From Levilactobacillus yonginensis (GTDB lineage: Bacteria; Bacillota; Bacilli; Lactobacillales; Lactobacillaceae), in assembly GCF_003946265.1 (NCBI RefSeq), contig NZ_RHNO01000021.1:1-38704 (forward strand): a DNA stretch of 38,704 nt, written 5' to 3'. The notes beneath the pieces were generated by a model, which did no database searches, had not been told where the DNA came from, and was given only the letters and a program-made list of their open reading frames with translations. Shown here piece by piece: positions 15,214 through 24,902 of this stretch. The position numbers and the translations under genes are program-made. Every line of letters begins with the position of its first letter. Positions within the stretch are counted from its first letter, which is position 1.

Positions 15214-17046
15214 ATGAAGTGGAAAGTAGGCTTACTCACGTTAGGATTGCTCATCGGTTTGAGTCCATTAGCTCCCATTCCCCAGCAGGGCAGTCTGCCC
15301 GTGGGACAACCCTTACCAAGTGCCCGGGCAGCTACTGTCGATGAAACTAGCTATTCAGGTACTATTGGCTCCGGTGAGACCAGTATTCCCTGGACCCTAA
15401 ATAACGGCACGCTAACGCTAAAGGGTGGTACGTTGCGCAAGTTTTCTGGTCGCTGGCTGACGCTTCCCAATGGCCAAGTTTTGACTGATCTGGTTGAAGA
15501 TAACCAGGACAATCTCTCCAGAACCGATTTCCAAGACAAGGTGACGAAGATTGCCGTCACGGGGAAAATTAACGTCGGTGTCAACGCCGCTTACCTATTT
15601 GCTGGTTTTACAAATGTAACCGATTACAGTGGACTGGCTAATTTAGACCTTACTAACTTAGACAGCACGAATATTGTCGGCGGTTCGGGTTTCATGGGCA
15701 TGTTTACCGGCAATTCAGCTTTGACAACCTTTACTGCGCCGAGCTTCGCAGCCAGCAATACTCATTCCATCGCCAATATGTTTCAAAATGATACCTCACT
15801 CGTTTACTTGGACCTCTCCAAAATGCAGACAGATAACGTTGCCAACCTGAGTGGGCTAACGTTGGGTTGTAAGGCATTACAGGTCCTCAATTTAGGCAAC
15901 TTCTCTTCACCCGACACCCTCGCTGCGAACTACACTAACTATATTGAGCCCAGCGCCCAACTCAACTGCCTCACCGTCAGTCCCACTCTCATTCTCAAAG
16001 ATAGTGGGCTCTACAATCTAACAAGCAGTAATTCAATGGTCACTAATCGTTGGCAGGAAGTCGGTAACGGCAAAGTCAGCTTTAACTTAAACCAGCAACC
16101 ACCATTTGCTGGCTACGACGACTTTCTGCAGAACTATCAGGTCTATGATCCTCAGGGCCCCGTTCTGGGTGATTCAGACATAACAGTGAATGACAGTACC
16201 CAACAATTACTTAGTCTCTATGATGGTGAAGATCACGGAATCACCGGTAATCAAACGTACGTGCGTGAGCCTCAACCAGGCATGGCCATCAAGGAACCCG
16301 AAGTACCGACACCGACCCCCACACCAAGCACACCAACGGAAAATGACACAGCAGACTTCCAACAATTTTATCTCTCAGCGACCCAAAAAATCGGTCTGTA
16401 TAGCCATAAGAACTTCAGTGCAGCCAACCGACTAGCCTGGTTCGCCAAAAAAACACAGATGAAGCAACCGACCTTCTTAGTAACTGGTGTCACTACTTCT
16501 AAAGCTGGTAATCAGCGCTATCAGGTTAGAGACGCCAACCGGCATTCCCAGACGTATGGTGAGACTGGTTACGTCACGACTAAGGCCGACTACGTCACGG
16601 CTAGCTACTACCAAAACGCCCCGCGGACTGTGACCGTCATCAATCCTGGTGGCATTAACGGTTACGGCTCCGCAGGGTTGTCTCAACCTCAAGTCGCCTA
16701 CGCCCAAGGAAAACAACTAGCTGTCAAAAAGATCGTCACACACGGGAAGACGCCCCGTTTACTCCTCACCAATGGGAAATACATGTCGGGAAATCGCCAC
16801 TTTGTCGTTGCTGGAAAATACAGTGTACCTGTCCAAGTCCGGGTCAAAACTGCCGTGAACCGCTATGCTAACGTGAACCTCACGCAACGGAAACAACATT
16901 ACCCGCAGCGGGCGCACCACACCTTCAGAATACTCGGCTGGGATTACTCTCAAGGTCAGAATACGACAACCGCCGGAACGCTACGTTACCGGGTTGCCGG
17001 TGGTTACATTACCGCTAATCCACGATTGGTTGCGGCAGTGAAGTAG
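15214..17046 (+). CDS. Secreted BspA-like surface protein with C-terminal DUF5776/SLAP-like region
   Basis: 610 residues. A signal peptide of about 40 residues ends near SARAAT. The mature start (SGTIGSGETSIPWTLNNGTL) and the segment at about 80-240 with MF..N..L....L...N repeats are typical of BspA-like leucine-rich surface proteins. A MucBP-like segment (about 285-355) and a Pro/Thr linker (PTPTPTPSTP) follow. The last about 220 residues resemble DUF5776/SLAP-type wall-binding repeats (TQKIGLYSHKNF; VINPGGINGYGSAG). There is no LPxTG, so wall attachment would be non-covalent. ATG 15214 has GGGAGG with 9-nt spacing. It is monocistronic and followed by a terminator. A role in adhesion is inferred from family only. 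Confidence 0.85.
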   Translation: MKWKVGLLTLGLLIGLSPLAPIPQQGSLPVGQPLPSARAATVDETSYSGTIGSGETSIPWTLNNGTLTLKGGTLRKFSGRWLTLPNGQVLTDLVEDNQDNLSRTDFQDKVTKIAVTGKINVGVNAAYLFAGFTNVTDYSGLANLDLTNLDSTNIVGGSGFMGMFTGNSALTTFTAPSFAASNTHSIANMFQNDTSLVYLDLSKMQTDNVANLSGLTLGCKALQVLNLGNFSSPDTLAANYTNYIEPSAQLNCLTVSPTLILKDSGLYNLTSSNSMVTNRWQEVGNGKVSFNLNQQPPFAGYDDFLQNYQVYDPQGPVLGDSDITVNDSTQQLLSLYDGEDHGITGNQTYVREPQPGMAIKEPEVPTPTPTPSTPTENDTADFQQFYLSATQKIGLYSHKNFSAANRLAWFAKKTQMKQPTFLVTGVTTSKAGNQRYQVRDANRHSQTYGETGYVTTKADYVTASYYQNAPRTVTVINPGGINGYGSAGLSQPQVAYAQGKQLAVKKIVTHGKTPRLLLTNGKYMSGNRHFVVAGKYSVPVQVRVKTAVNRYANVNLTQRKQHYPQRAHHTFRILGWDYSQGQNTTTAGTLRYRVAGGYITANPRLVAAVK

Positions 17047-17079
17047 TAATAGCTAATAACACCTAAAGTCTGTTAACGC

Positions 17080-17110
17080 AAAAGGGATACGTCTGCGACG
17101 TATCCCTTTT
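17080..17110. terminator. Bidirectional terminator
   Basis: A 14-bp perfect stem (17080-17093 and 17097-17110) with loop TGC, A-rich on one side and T-rich on the other. It serves the BspA-like gene and the convergent gntP. Confidence 0.9.
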
Positions 17111-17150
17111 ATCATGTATGTAAATCCTGAGAATCATAAAACTAATTGAC

Positions 17151-18486
17151 TTAAACAAATATTGAAATGCCTAGCACGGCAACCAGTCCTACAACTGACA
17201 TCACCATGGTCAGCGTCGTCCAAGACAACAGGGCTTCCTTCAAGGTCAATCCGAAGTATTGCTTGACCATCCAAAAACCAGCGCCGTTAACGTGGTCACA
17301 GAAGACTGAACCAGCTCCAACTGCTAAGACCATCAGTGCTGGATCAACACTTGTCGACGCAATCATCGGTGCTACCAGACCGGCACCTGTCAATGAGGCA
17401 ACCGTGGTTGACCCCAAGCAGATCCGTAGCACAGCCGTAATTAACCAAGCTGCAATCAGTGGAGAGGTCTAAGTTCGTAAACATCTGTGATACATATTTT
17501 GCAACGCCACCTTCAACCAGAACTTCCTTGAAGGCACCGCCACCACCAACAATCAAGAGCATCATGGCAATCTGCTTAATGGCCGTCTCAAACGACTGAC
17601 CAATCTGTTTCATATGCATTCCCCGTTTGAGGCCGATACCATAAATGGCCCAGATCAGTGCCAGAATCATAGCAATGTCGGGAATTCCAATGAACTGGAG
17701 AAAGTCTGACACGAGCCAATGTTTTGGCAATAGGTACTTCGCCAAAGTTGCAATCACAATCAAGATGACTGGCATGACCGCGGTCATCAGGCTCACACCA
17801 AATGACGGCAGCTCATCCTTCTTCCAATCCATCTTCACGTCACCTAAAACGGCAATTTTAACGTTTTTGTGGTAAATCTGCGGGGCTAATCGATGAAGCA
17901 AGTGGTTATACCCCGGCCCCATAATAATAACCGTTGGGATAGCCGCAATAATCCCTAGTAACAAGACCTGACCTAATGGTGCACCCAAAATACCAGCAAT
18001 CGCTGTTGGTGCTGGATGAGGTGGCAAGAAGGCGTGAGCCACGTTCAGTGCCGCCGCCATTGGAATAGCCAGATAGAGTAAGGCAATGTCCATCTCTTGG
18101 GCAATCACGTAAATAATTGGCAACAGCACGACTAGACCTACCTCAAAGAACAGGGCCAGCCCAATGACAAAAGCCGAAATCACCACAGCCCACTCAATGT
18201 ACTTAGGACCAAACTTTTCAGTTAACGTCATCGCAATCTGATGACCAGCCCCGGAATCAGAAATCAGTTTACCCAGCATCGACCCTAACCCAAAGATAAT
18301 GGCTAAGTGGCCAACCTGATCACCAATCCCCTTTTCAACGACCTCAGCAATTCGTGTCCACGGAATCCCTAAGAATAACCCAACGAAGATTGAGGTAATC
18401 ACCAGAGATACGAAGGTATTCATTTTTAGTCTGATGATCATGTAAATCAGTATGGCAATTCCTAATATTATCGCAATAATTGGCAA
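17151..18486 (-). pseudogene. gntP: GntP-family gluconate permease, frameshifted
   Basis: Gluconate:H+ symporter family, about 445 residues if repaired, with many hydrophobic helices. The first part reads normally to MFTNLDLS, then shifts frame near 17461-17462; the rest (LIAAWLITAVLRICLGSTTVAS to the end at 17151) continues in another frame. The family reads SPLxxAW here, so two C bases seem to be missing from a C run on the coding strand. As given, the product stops after a short wrong tail at 17344. A real null allele, a strain-specific mutation or a sequencing error are all possible. TTG 18486 is preferred as start because GGAGG lies 8 nt upstream. It lies downstream of the DASS transporter gene behind a terminator, with a cre-like site at 18503-18516. 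Confidence 0.8.
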
Positions 18487-18502
18487 TTGTAGCACCTCCA
18501 AA

Positions 18503-18516
18503 TGTGAGCATTTTCA
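18503..18516 (-). promoter_or_regulatory. cre-like site before gntP
   Basis: On the minus strand TGAAAATGCTCACA fits the CcpA consensus TGWAARCGNTNNCA with one mismatch (T for C at position 7). It lies right before the gntP ribosome site, so CcpA could block this gene when preferred sugars are present. Confidence 0.45.
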
Positions 18517-18531
18517 CTAATAAGTTGAAAC

Positions 18532-18556
18532 AAAAACCAACGCGTTCGTGCGTTGG
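18532..18556 (-). terminator. Terminator after the DASS transporter gene
   Basis: CCAACGC (18537-18543) pairs with GCGTTGG (18550-18556), followed on the minus strand by TTTTTG. It separates the transporter gene from gntP. Confidence 0.8.
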
Positions 18557-18581
18557 CTTTTATTTTGGCAAACCGACCTAA

Positions 18582-19979
18582 TTAAGCTAGGCCCATTAAC
18601 TGCCACAGAGGGACACAAACCAGTAACCCAATAATGTTAATGACCATGTACCCGACAGAAGATTTGGCCATCGAAGCCCGAGACGCCATACTATCCTGAA
18701 CAGCGGCTGACCCAGTCAGGAATGGTGCGTTCATGTATGACAATAACCAAACGTTGACACTAGTCGTAACGATAATAACCAAGATGCCAGGGTTGAAGCC
18801 CATCTGCGTAACAAATGGCAGCAAAGCCAGAGTTACCAGCGTCCCGGCTGAAATCAGGGAGACCACGACAAACTTGATTAAGTAAATGACAATTGGTAAG
18901 ACGATGACAGCAATCCAGATGTTGCCAACGACCGGTCCAATAACTGGCTTTAAGACGTCTCGCAACCAATTAGTCAATCCAACGGTCTGCATAACGTTTC
19001 CTAACGCCATAACAGTCCCAATGAAGATAATCGTTGACCAACTCAGACGAGACTTAAAGTCATCTGGCGTCAATACTTTCAAAGCAACCAAGATACTTAC
19101 CCAAATTAGAGCAGTAACTGCAGATGGAATATTAATGGTGGATTCCAAAATCCACATAATAATGGCTAATAAAATTGAAACAGCCGTAATCTTTTCGTTT
19201 TTAGACATCCCGCCTAAATCTGACAACTGCTTATTGATAAATTCACGAGAAACCGGCTTATCATCCTTTGGTTTGAACAAGGAATTAAGTAAGAAGTAAC
19301 CAGCAACTAAAATAACAATCGTCCATGGGAGCATCATAATGAACCACTTTCCCCATGACAGAACAGCTTGATACTTAGCTGGTAGCAGTCCTTTGAACGC
19401 ATAGTTCTGAGCAGTGGCACTTAAGAAACTACCTTCAGTAACGAAGAAGCCCCACATAGCAGCCAAAAACAACCCTGAACTAGCAGCGCTCTTTGGCTTG
19501 TATCCCAGAGCATTACTAATCCCTTTAGCTAAAGGCGTACTCATGGCAGCCTTAGGGTGCGCACTAGGAATCATGGGCGCAATAATCGTCCCAGAAATAA
19601 ACAGTGCCAGTGACTGTCCCTTAAAGTTAGCTGGGAAGAATGACATGATCTTATAGGCGATCCGTGTGATCAACCCAGTCTTAGTGGCTGCGGCCCCTAA
19701 GGCCAAACCACCGATAATGATCCACATCGTTGTGGAAGAGAAAATAGCGAATGAATCTTCAAATGGAACTGCATTTAAAACGACCCAAGAAGAAAGCATC
19801 AATAACCCAGTGGCAAAACTAGGAATGACGTTAAAAATCCAGAAGATGTTCGCCGTGACTAATGTTGCCAAGACGACCATGGCCGCGTGCGTTAACCCAT
19901 GTGGAACTGGAATAAAGAATGCAATGATGATTCCTAAGATTAGTCCGATAACACCGGCAATTAATTTTCCGTGCTTCAT
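18582..19979 (-). CDS. DASS-family (SLC13/CitT) anion transporter
   Basis: 465 residues, almost entirely hydrophobic, with 11 or more predicted TM helices. It resembles the divalent anion:sodium symporter family (CitT, TtdT, YflS), which carries di- and tricarboxylates such as citrate, succinate, tartrate or malate, often by exchange. Its N-terminus (GLILGIIIAFFIPVPHGLT) and the mid-protein stretch with SAHPKAAMSTPLAKG are typical. ATG 19979 has GAGGAG upstream. It starts 21 bp after the 2-hydroxyacid dehydrogenase stop, so the two form an operon. Next to glucarate-type dehydratases, an aldarate substrate is a reasonable inference. Confidence 0.85.
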   Translation of the reverse strand: MKHGKLIAGVIGLILGIIIAFFIPVPHGLTHAAMVVLATLVTANIFWIFNVIPSFATGLLMLSSWVVLNAVPFEDSFAIFSSTTMWIIIGGLALGAAATKTGLITRIAYKIMSFFPANFKGQSLALFISGTIIAPMIPSAHPKAAMSTPLAKGISNALGYKPKSAASSGLFLAAMWGFFVTEGSFLSATAQNYAFKGLLPAKYQAVLSWGKWFIMMLPWTIVILVAGYFLLNSLFKPKDDKPVSREFINKQLSDLGGMSKNEKITAVSILLAIIMWILESTINIPSAVTALIWVSILVALKVLTPDDFKSRLSWSTIIFIGTVMALGNVMQTVGLTNWLRDVLKPVIGPVVGNIWIAVIVLPIVIYLIKFVVVSLISAGTLVTLALLPFVTQMGFNPGILVIIVTTSVNVWLLSYMNAPFLTGSAAVQDSMASRASMAKSSVGYMVINIIGLLVCVPLWQLMGLA

Positions 19980-20000
19980 GACAATGACATCTCCTCAGCG

Positions 20001-20984
20001 TTAATTCGTGGCAAAGACGTCTGGATTTACTGGAAATTCAGGCATCTTACCATTAGTAAAGTCCACAATAGCTTGCGCAGCACCCACACCCAGTGCCCGG
20101 TTAGCTTCAGCCGTTGTTCCGGCGATGTGAGAAGTTAAGAGCACGTTTTCAGTGGCAAACAGGGGGTTATCTGGAGCTGGGGGTTCTGGTCTAAATGAAT
20201 CTAAAGCAGCACCAGCAATTTCGCCCTTGTTTAAGGCATCCGCTAAATCTTGTTCATTAATGATTCCGCCCCGAGCTGAGTTAATCAGGATGGCGTTAGG
20301 CTTCATCATAGCCAGTTGCTTTTTGCTGATCATATTGGCAGTTTCAGGTGTGTAAGGCATATGTACTGAAATGAAATCGGCAATTGGATAAATTTCATCT
20401 AACGAGTCGTACATCTTAACGGGATCATCCTTTACGTACGGGTCATAGCCGATAACATTCATCTGAAAGGCTTCAGCAAACTTAGCCAACTGACGTCCAA
20501 TCCGACCAACACCTAAGATGGCCAACGTCTTTCCACGAAGTTCATTACCATTGATACCCATCTGAGTAGAGAAGTTTGGCATTGACCCATATTCGGCCAA
20601 ACTGTCCTTTTTTGCACGAACCAACCGATCATCATTCACGATTTTACGGCTCAACATCAACATGCAAGTTAAAGCATATTCAGCCACGGCAAATGCATTG
20701 GCACCATTGACCTTAGCAACCAGAACGTTGTGCTTCGTGGCACTGTCCACGTCAACATTATTGATACCGGTTCCATTTCTAGAAATGATCTTCAATTCTT
20801 TACCAGCAGCAATAACTTCATCTGGTAATTCTGAAGAACGCATAATCACAGCGTATGCATCTTGAATCTCTTTCTTCATGGTCTCAACATCAGTCGCGGG
20901 AGAGGTGGTGACACTAAAACCGTTGTCTTCCAACAACTTAATACCAGCATCGTCAATCTTCTCGCTCATCAATACTTTCTTCAT
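20001..20984 (-). CDS. D-isomer-specific 2-hydroxyacid dehydrogenase
   Basis: 327 residues, NAD-dependent reduction of a 2-oxo acid to a D-2-hydroxy acid (or the reverse) in the cytosol. The nucleotide motif GVGRIG is at 158-163 with the acidic residue D181 at the end of the second strand. The catalytic triad Arg238 (NSARGG), Glu267 (SFRPEPP) and His286 (TSHIAGTT) is complete. ATG 20984 has AGGAGGT 7 nt upstream; a longer upstream frame has none. The closest relatives appear to be phosphoglycerate dehydrogenase or hydroxypyruvate/glyoxylate reductase, but there is no C-terminal ACT domain. It is first gene of the operon with the DASS transporter. Confidence 0.85.
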   Translation of the reverse strand: MKKVLMSEKIDDAGIKLLEDNGFSVTTSPATDVETMKKEIQDAYAVIMRSSELPDEVIAAGKELKIISRNGTGINNVDVDSATKHNVLVAKVNGANAFAVAEYALTCMLMLSRKIVNDDRLVRAKKDSLAEYGSMPNFSTQMGINGNELRGKTLAILGVGRIGRQLAKFAEAFQMNVIGYDPYVKDDPVKMYDSLDEIYPIADFISVHMPYTPETANMISKKQLAMMKPNAILINSARGGIINEQDLADALNKGEIAGAALDSFRPEPPAPDNPLFATENVLLTSHIAGTTAEANRALGVGAAQAIVDFTNGKMPEFPVNPDVFATN

Positions 20985-21356
20985 TGAACTGACCTCCTGT
21001 AATAGATATGTAGAATTGCTAGTCGGGAAACGACAATCACAATTAGCTTCTGCCATAAGTATACGTGAGGGCTTTCACTATTAGGAAGCGACCAATCTGA
21101 CCTGATGTGAACAATTAGTCCCCGCAGAAGTGAATGGCCAACTCTTTCTACAGATTATTCATAGAGATGTATACGCCAAATACCCTATGAAGCCAGCGGT
21201 TTATTGATTTTTAAAGATTTTATCTGAATTTTATGAGAGACACTCACAGCAACTATAAGTCGCCCTACCGAACAAGTCGTATCTGTCAATTAGTGAATTT
21301 AGTCACTATGCTAAGAATGTAAACGCTTCACTTAATTTGTTAGGAGGAATAATGCT
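20985..21356. promoter_or_regulatory. Divergent control region of the sugar-acid cluster
   Basis: 372 bp between the minus-strand dehydrogenase/transporter genes and the plus-strand dehydratase/lactonase genes. TAGTGA-ATTTAG-TCACTA (21291-21308) is an inverted repeat that may be an operator for the LysR protein encoded at 23844-24734. TGTAAACGCTTCAC (21318-21331) resembles a cre site with one base missing. AGGAGG at 21342-21347 is the ribosome site of the dehydratase. No gene is seen here. Confidence 0.45.
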
Positions 21357-22574
21357 ATGAAGATTACGAGCATCGACATCATGAAAGTGCCTAGCGAAGA
21401 TCCTAGCTTTAGTGGTAACGGATCAGGTAGCCAGGAAGCTTGGTCTCCCTTAGTTATTCGGATCAACACCGACGAAGGTATCTCTGGGTTCGGTGAAGCC
21501 GGCTTAGCCTATGGCAAAGGCTGGCGTGGTGGATTCGGTATGCTGCAAGACTTCAGTCGAGTCATTATCGGTGAGGACCCCCGCAACATCGAAAAGATTT
21601 GGAATCAATTATTAACGACTACATATTGGGGAATTGCCGGTGGGGTCGTTGTTAACGCCGCTATCAGTGCGATCGATATTGCTCTCTGGGACATCAAAGG
21701 AAAGTACTACAATACACCCGTCTATCAATTACTCGGTGGCAAAACCAACGATCACCTGCGTTCCTATGCCAGCCAATTACAGTACAACTGGGGTGAAGAT
21801 ATTAAGAAACTAAAGCTCTACACTCCCGACGAGTATGCCGATGTCACTAAGCGCATCATGGCAGAAGGCTACGATGCCTTAAAGTTTGATCCAATTCTAT
21901 TGAGTGAAAAGCCCGATGGGAGTGACGAATGGCAAACCCGTGGGACCGTCTCCCAACACGTAATCAACGTGGCTTATAACCGGGTTAAAGCTATGCGTGA
22001 AGCTGGTGGTGATGACCTGGGCATCATCATTGATATGCATGCCAACTCTGACACCACATCAGCCATTAAGATTGGTCAGGCACTAGAAGATTTGAACATT
22101 CTCTACTATGAAGAACCCGTGAATACACTGAACTCCGATAACACCAAGGAAGTTGCTGAACACGTCAACATCCCCGTTGCTGCCGGCGAACGCGTCTTCA
22201 CCCGCTTCGGTTTCCGTAAATTCTTCGAAGACCGTTCCATCAAGGTTGCTCAACCTGATCTCTGCCTATGTGGGGGCATCACCGAAGCTAAGAAGATCTG
22301 TGACATGGCTTACACCTACGATATCAATGCTCAAGTTCACGTCTGCGGGAGTCCAATTGCCGTTGCAGCCGCTGTTCAAGTTGAAGCCGTTATCCCGAAC
22401 TTCTTGATTCACGAAGTTTACCAACGGGCCCGCAACGCTAAAGACCGCTCAACCTGCAAGTACGATGATTTCCAAGCCGTTGATGGACACATCGATATTC
22501 CAGACCGTCCTGGAATCGGCCAAGAATTAACTGAAGAAACGATTGCTAAATGCAAGATTGTTACTGTTGACTAA
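21357..22574 (+). CDS. Enolase-superfamily acid-sugar dehydratase (mandelate racemase subgroup)
   Basis: 405 residues, two-domain enolase-superfamily enzyme that removes water from an aldonate or aldarate to give a 2-keto-3-deoxy acid, using Mg2+. Visible residues are a KxD motif K176/D178, metal ligands D226 (IIDMHAN), E252 (YEEP) and E278 (AAGERV), and a His-Asp pair H328/D301 as in the mandelate racemase/galactonate dehydratase branch. Length fits galactonate or mannonate dehydratases, and the exact substrate cannot be read from sequence. The gene starts the plus-strand operon and is followed 14 bp later by a lactonase, which would supply the open-chain acid. Confidence 0.85.
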   Translation: MKITSIDIMKVPSEDPSFSGNGSGSQEAWSPLVIRINTDEGISGFGEAGLAYGKGWRGGFGMLQDFSRVIIGEDPRNIEKIWNQLLTTTYWGIAGGVVVNAAISAIDIALWDIKGKYYNTPVYQLLGGKTNDHLRSYASQLQYNWGEDIKKLKLYTPDEYADVTKRIMAEGYDALKFDPILLSEKPDGSDEWQTRGTVSQHVINVAYNRVKAMREAGGDDLGIIIDMHANSDTTSAIKIGQALEDLNILYYEEPVNTLNSDNTKEVAEHVNIPVAAGERVFTRFGFRKFFEDRSIKVAQPDLCLCGGITEAKKICDMAYTYDINAQVHVCGSPIAVAAAVQVEAVIPNFLIHEVYQRARNAKDRSTCKYDDFQAVDGHIDIPDRPGIGQELTEETIAKCKIVTVD

Positions 22575-22588
22575 GGGAGGTTATTCAA

Positions 22589-23716
22589 ATGATTGATAAG
22601 TTTTTATTAGGTGGTTATACCAGCGACAGTTATACCGAGAACAACCAATCTGATGGTATCTACGTCGCATCACTCGACACTGAAAAGAAAGAAATTACGG
22701 ATATTTCACTGCTTGCTAAGGTTGAAAACCCTGCGTTCTTTAATTTCTCTGCTTCTGGCAAGAAGATTGCGACCGTTCTCACCCGCAACGAAAACGAAGG
22801 TGGCGTTGCCGTCATCGACGCTGAATCTGGCAAGACAGTTTCAGAAAGCTATCTGCCTAAAAAGCACGGTTCTTACGAAGCTTACGATGCTGCCAAGAAC
22901 CTCTACTTCTGGAATGAATTACCATATACCGTACCGTCATATATCTCCATCGACAGCGAACACAAAGTCCTCTTTGCTGCCAACTACAACACCAACGCCA
23001 TCCACACTTACAAGATGGATGACAACTTCAACATCACAGCCAGCCACACCTACCCGATCGAAGGCAATGGTCCACTGGTTGAACAAGACCACGCTCACAT
23101 TCACTTTGCTCGCCTATTACCAGATGGTCGCTTAATTGTTTGTGGCTTAGGCTGTGACAAGTTATTCGTCTTTGATGTAAACAACGATACGGCCGAATTG
23201 ACCCCCGTTTACGAACTGAAGATGCGTCCAGGCTTTGGCCCACGGCAAATTGCCATGTCACAGAAGACTAACTACATCTACGTCTTGGGTGAATTAGCTA
23301 GCAAGGTCGCCGTCGTTGAATATGATCCTGAAACTGGGAAGTTAGCGGTCATTGAAGACTACTCAAACATCCCTGAAGGCTTCGTCGGTCACAACGGATC
23401 TGCAGCCATCCGGCTCTCTCCTGATGAAAAATTCGTCTACGTTTCTAACCGAGGCCACAACTCTCTGGCTGTTCACAAGGTCTTAGACGGTGGTCGGCGC
23501 TTAGAGAAGATTCAACAAATTAAAACGGAAGGTGTCTTCCCTCGTGACTTTGGCATCAGTCGTGACGGTGACTTCCTTCTCTGTGCTAACCAGAACAATA
23601 ATGAACTGATTCTGTTTAACCGAGACAAGGAAAATGGTTACTTGAGTGTTGCCCAACGTCACATCAAGCACGATGCCTGTGTCCGGGTCGTTGAAGCAAC
23701 GGATTTCTTAGCTTAA
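22589..23716 (+). CDS. Lactonase of the 6-phosphogluconolactonase-like beta-propeller family
   Basis: 375 residues, YbhE/Pgl-type seven-bladed propeller, with recurring blade motifs (LFAANYNTNAIHTYKM; FVYVSNRGHNSLAVHKV). Family members hydrolyse sugar lactones such as 6-phosphogluconolactone or galactaro/galactonolactone. GGGAGG precedes the ATG. It has no signal peptide, so it works in the cytosol. It is co-transcribed with the dehydratase, and opening the lactone of the same acid sugar is the natural inference; a role in the oxidative pentose pathway is less likely here. Confidence 0.85.
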   Translation: MIDKFLLGGYTSDSYTENNQSDGIYVASLDTEKKEITDISLLAKVENPAFFNFSASGKKIATVLTRNENEGGVAVIDAESGKTVSESYLPKKHGSYEAYDAAKNLYFWNELPYTVPSYISIDSEHKVLFAANYNTNAIHTYKMDDNFNITASHTYPIEGNGPLVEQDHAHIHFARLLPDGRLIVCGLGCDKLFVFDVNNDTAELTPVYELKMRPGFGPRQIAMSQKTNYIYVLGELASKVAVVEYDPETGKLAVIEDYSNIPEGFVGHNGSAAIRLSPDEKFVYVSNRGHNSLAVHKVLDGGRRLEKIQQIKTEGVFPRDFGISRDGDFLLCANQNNNELILFNRDKENGYLSVAQRHIKHDACVRVVEATDFLA

Positions 23717-23784
23717 GGGCAAGTGACTAGCTTCCATCACACAAGTCATAATACCTAAATCTGATAGCTCTCATCAGAAGAACC

Positions 23785-23829
23785 AAAAATGATGCGCAAT
23801 CCCAATTCATAGGATTGCGCATCATTTTT
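23785..23829. terminator. Bidirectional terminator
   Basis: An 18-bp perfect stem (arms 23785-23802 and 23812-23829), A-rich at the left and T-rich at the right, between the convergent lactonase and LysR genes. Confidence 0.92.
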
Positions 23830-23843
23830 AGGTTAAGCGTCCA

Positions 23844-24734
23844 CTAATTAAAGTTAGAAATAAACTCTCGAACAATTGGATTGTCTTCCTTCTTGTTGTA
23901 CAGAAGGACCGATGAGTAGTAGGTACTAATGTTATTGGTTATCGTTAAGAATTTAAGCATAGGATTACGCAATTTTTCAGCTGGTTGCAAAGGTTCCGGA
24001 TAAAATCCGATACCCCGACCAAAGGAAATCAACAGGTCCCGCTGTTCAATCGAAGAAACCCGTTTAATATGCTTCTTCTCAAAAATACCGTCATACTTTT
24101 TGAAGAAAACATCCTGTAGGTAGGTCGACTCAGAGTTGTTATAGTATAAAACCAGTCGATCCTTTAGCTGTTCCAAATCAATACTATCCAGTTCACTCAG
24201 TGGATCCAGCTTGCTAATCCCCACCACCATCTTACCGGTGAGCAGTTTCTTAACCCCGACATCCGGACTATAGGTAGCTTCTTCGGCGTATTCTGGCGTA
24301 ACTGCCAGATGAAGCTTCTTTGCTGCCACCATCGCAATCAGCCGCTTGCCACTCTCCTCACGCATCTCCAAGCGAAGTTCTGGTCGTTTTGCCAAAATCG
24401 GCTCAAAAGTCTGTTGGATAACCGTCGCTTGATTTTGCGAAGAGAAGCCTAGGAGAATTTTATTGGAATCACTGGCACTCTCCATTTGAATCTTGTTGAA
24501 AGCATCCGTGTAATTATTAACAATATCCTGAGCCGTCACGATGAACTCTTCACCGATGTTGGTTAAACTCGTATTGTTCTTCTGCCGGTTGAACAGTTTA
24601 ACACCCAGCTCATTTTCAATCTGATCCATCTGCTTAGACACCGCTCTGGGGGATAAAAACAGCTTCTCAGAAGCCGCCCGAAAGCTACCATACTTCGCAA
24701 TCGTTAAAAATGTCCGCATCTTATTAATATCCAC
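23844..24734 (-). CDS. LysR-family transcriptional regulator
   Basis: 296 residues. The winged helix is at 1-60 (FRAASEKLFLSPRAVSKQMDQ) and the effector-binding domain follows at about 90-290. GTG is the start, with GAGGTG 7 nt upstream. It is divergent from glucarate dehydratase, the usual arrangement for a LysR activator and its target, and probably also controls the nearby transport/dehydratase/lactonase genes. The inducer is likely an acid sugar (inference). Confidence 0.9.
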   Translation of the reverse strand: MDINKMRTFLTIAKYGSFRAASEKLFLSPRAVSKQMDQIENELGVKLFNRQKNNTSLTNIGEEFIVTAQDIVNNYTDAFNKIQMESASDSNKILLGFSSQNQATVIQQTFEPILAKRPELRLEMREESGKRLIAMVAAKKLHLAVTPEYAEEATYSPDVGVKKLLTGKMVVGISKLDPLSELDSIDLEQLKDRLVLYYNNSESTYLQDVFFKKYDGIFEKKHIKRVSSIEQRDLLISFGRGIGFYPEPLQPAEKLRNPMLKFLTITNNISTYYSSVLLYNKKEDNPIVREFISNFN

Positions 24735-24902
24735 GCAAATTCACCTCTATGTAAAATCTGTCCTTACTCCCCCAAAACGACAGCACCCTCTTTTTTAGTT
24801 TACACCACTTATATTACAGACACGCTACCGGTGAGTTGCCTTCTCGCAACAACTTTTGCAAGTTCGTAGGTACTTTTGGTGCGCATACGGTCCCTTTCGT
24901 GA

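Noticed and set aside
18886-19299. 137-codon frame on the plus strand
   Set aside because: Antisense to the DASS transporter gene; basic, unstructured translation.
21060-21080. Possible second cre site (TGAAAGCCCTCACG on the minus strand)
   Set aside because: Two mismatches, including the central CG, so below a useful match.
22611-23135. 174-codon frame on the plus strand
   Set aside because: It is an alternate frame in the lactonase gene, low-complexity and without a ribosome site.
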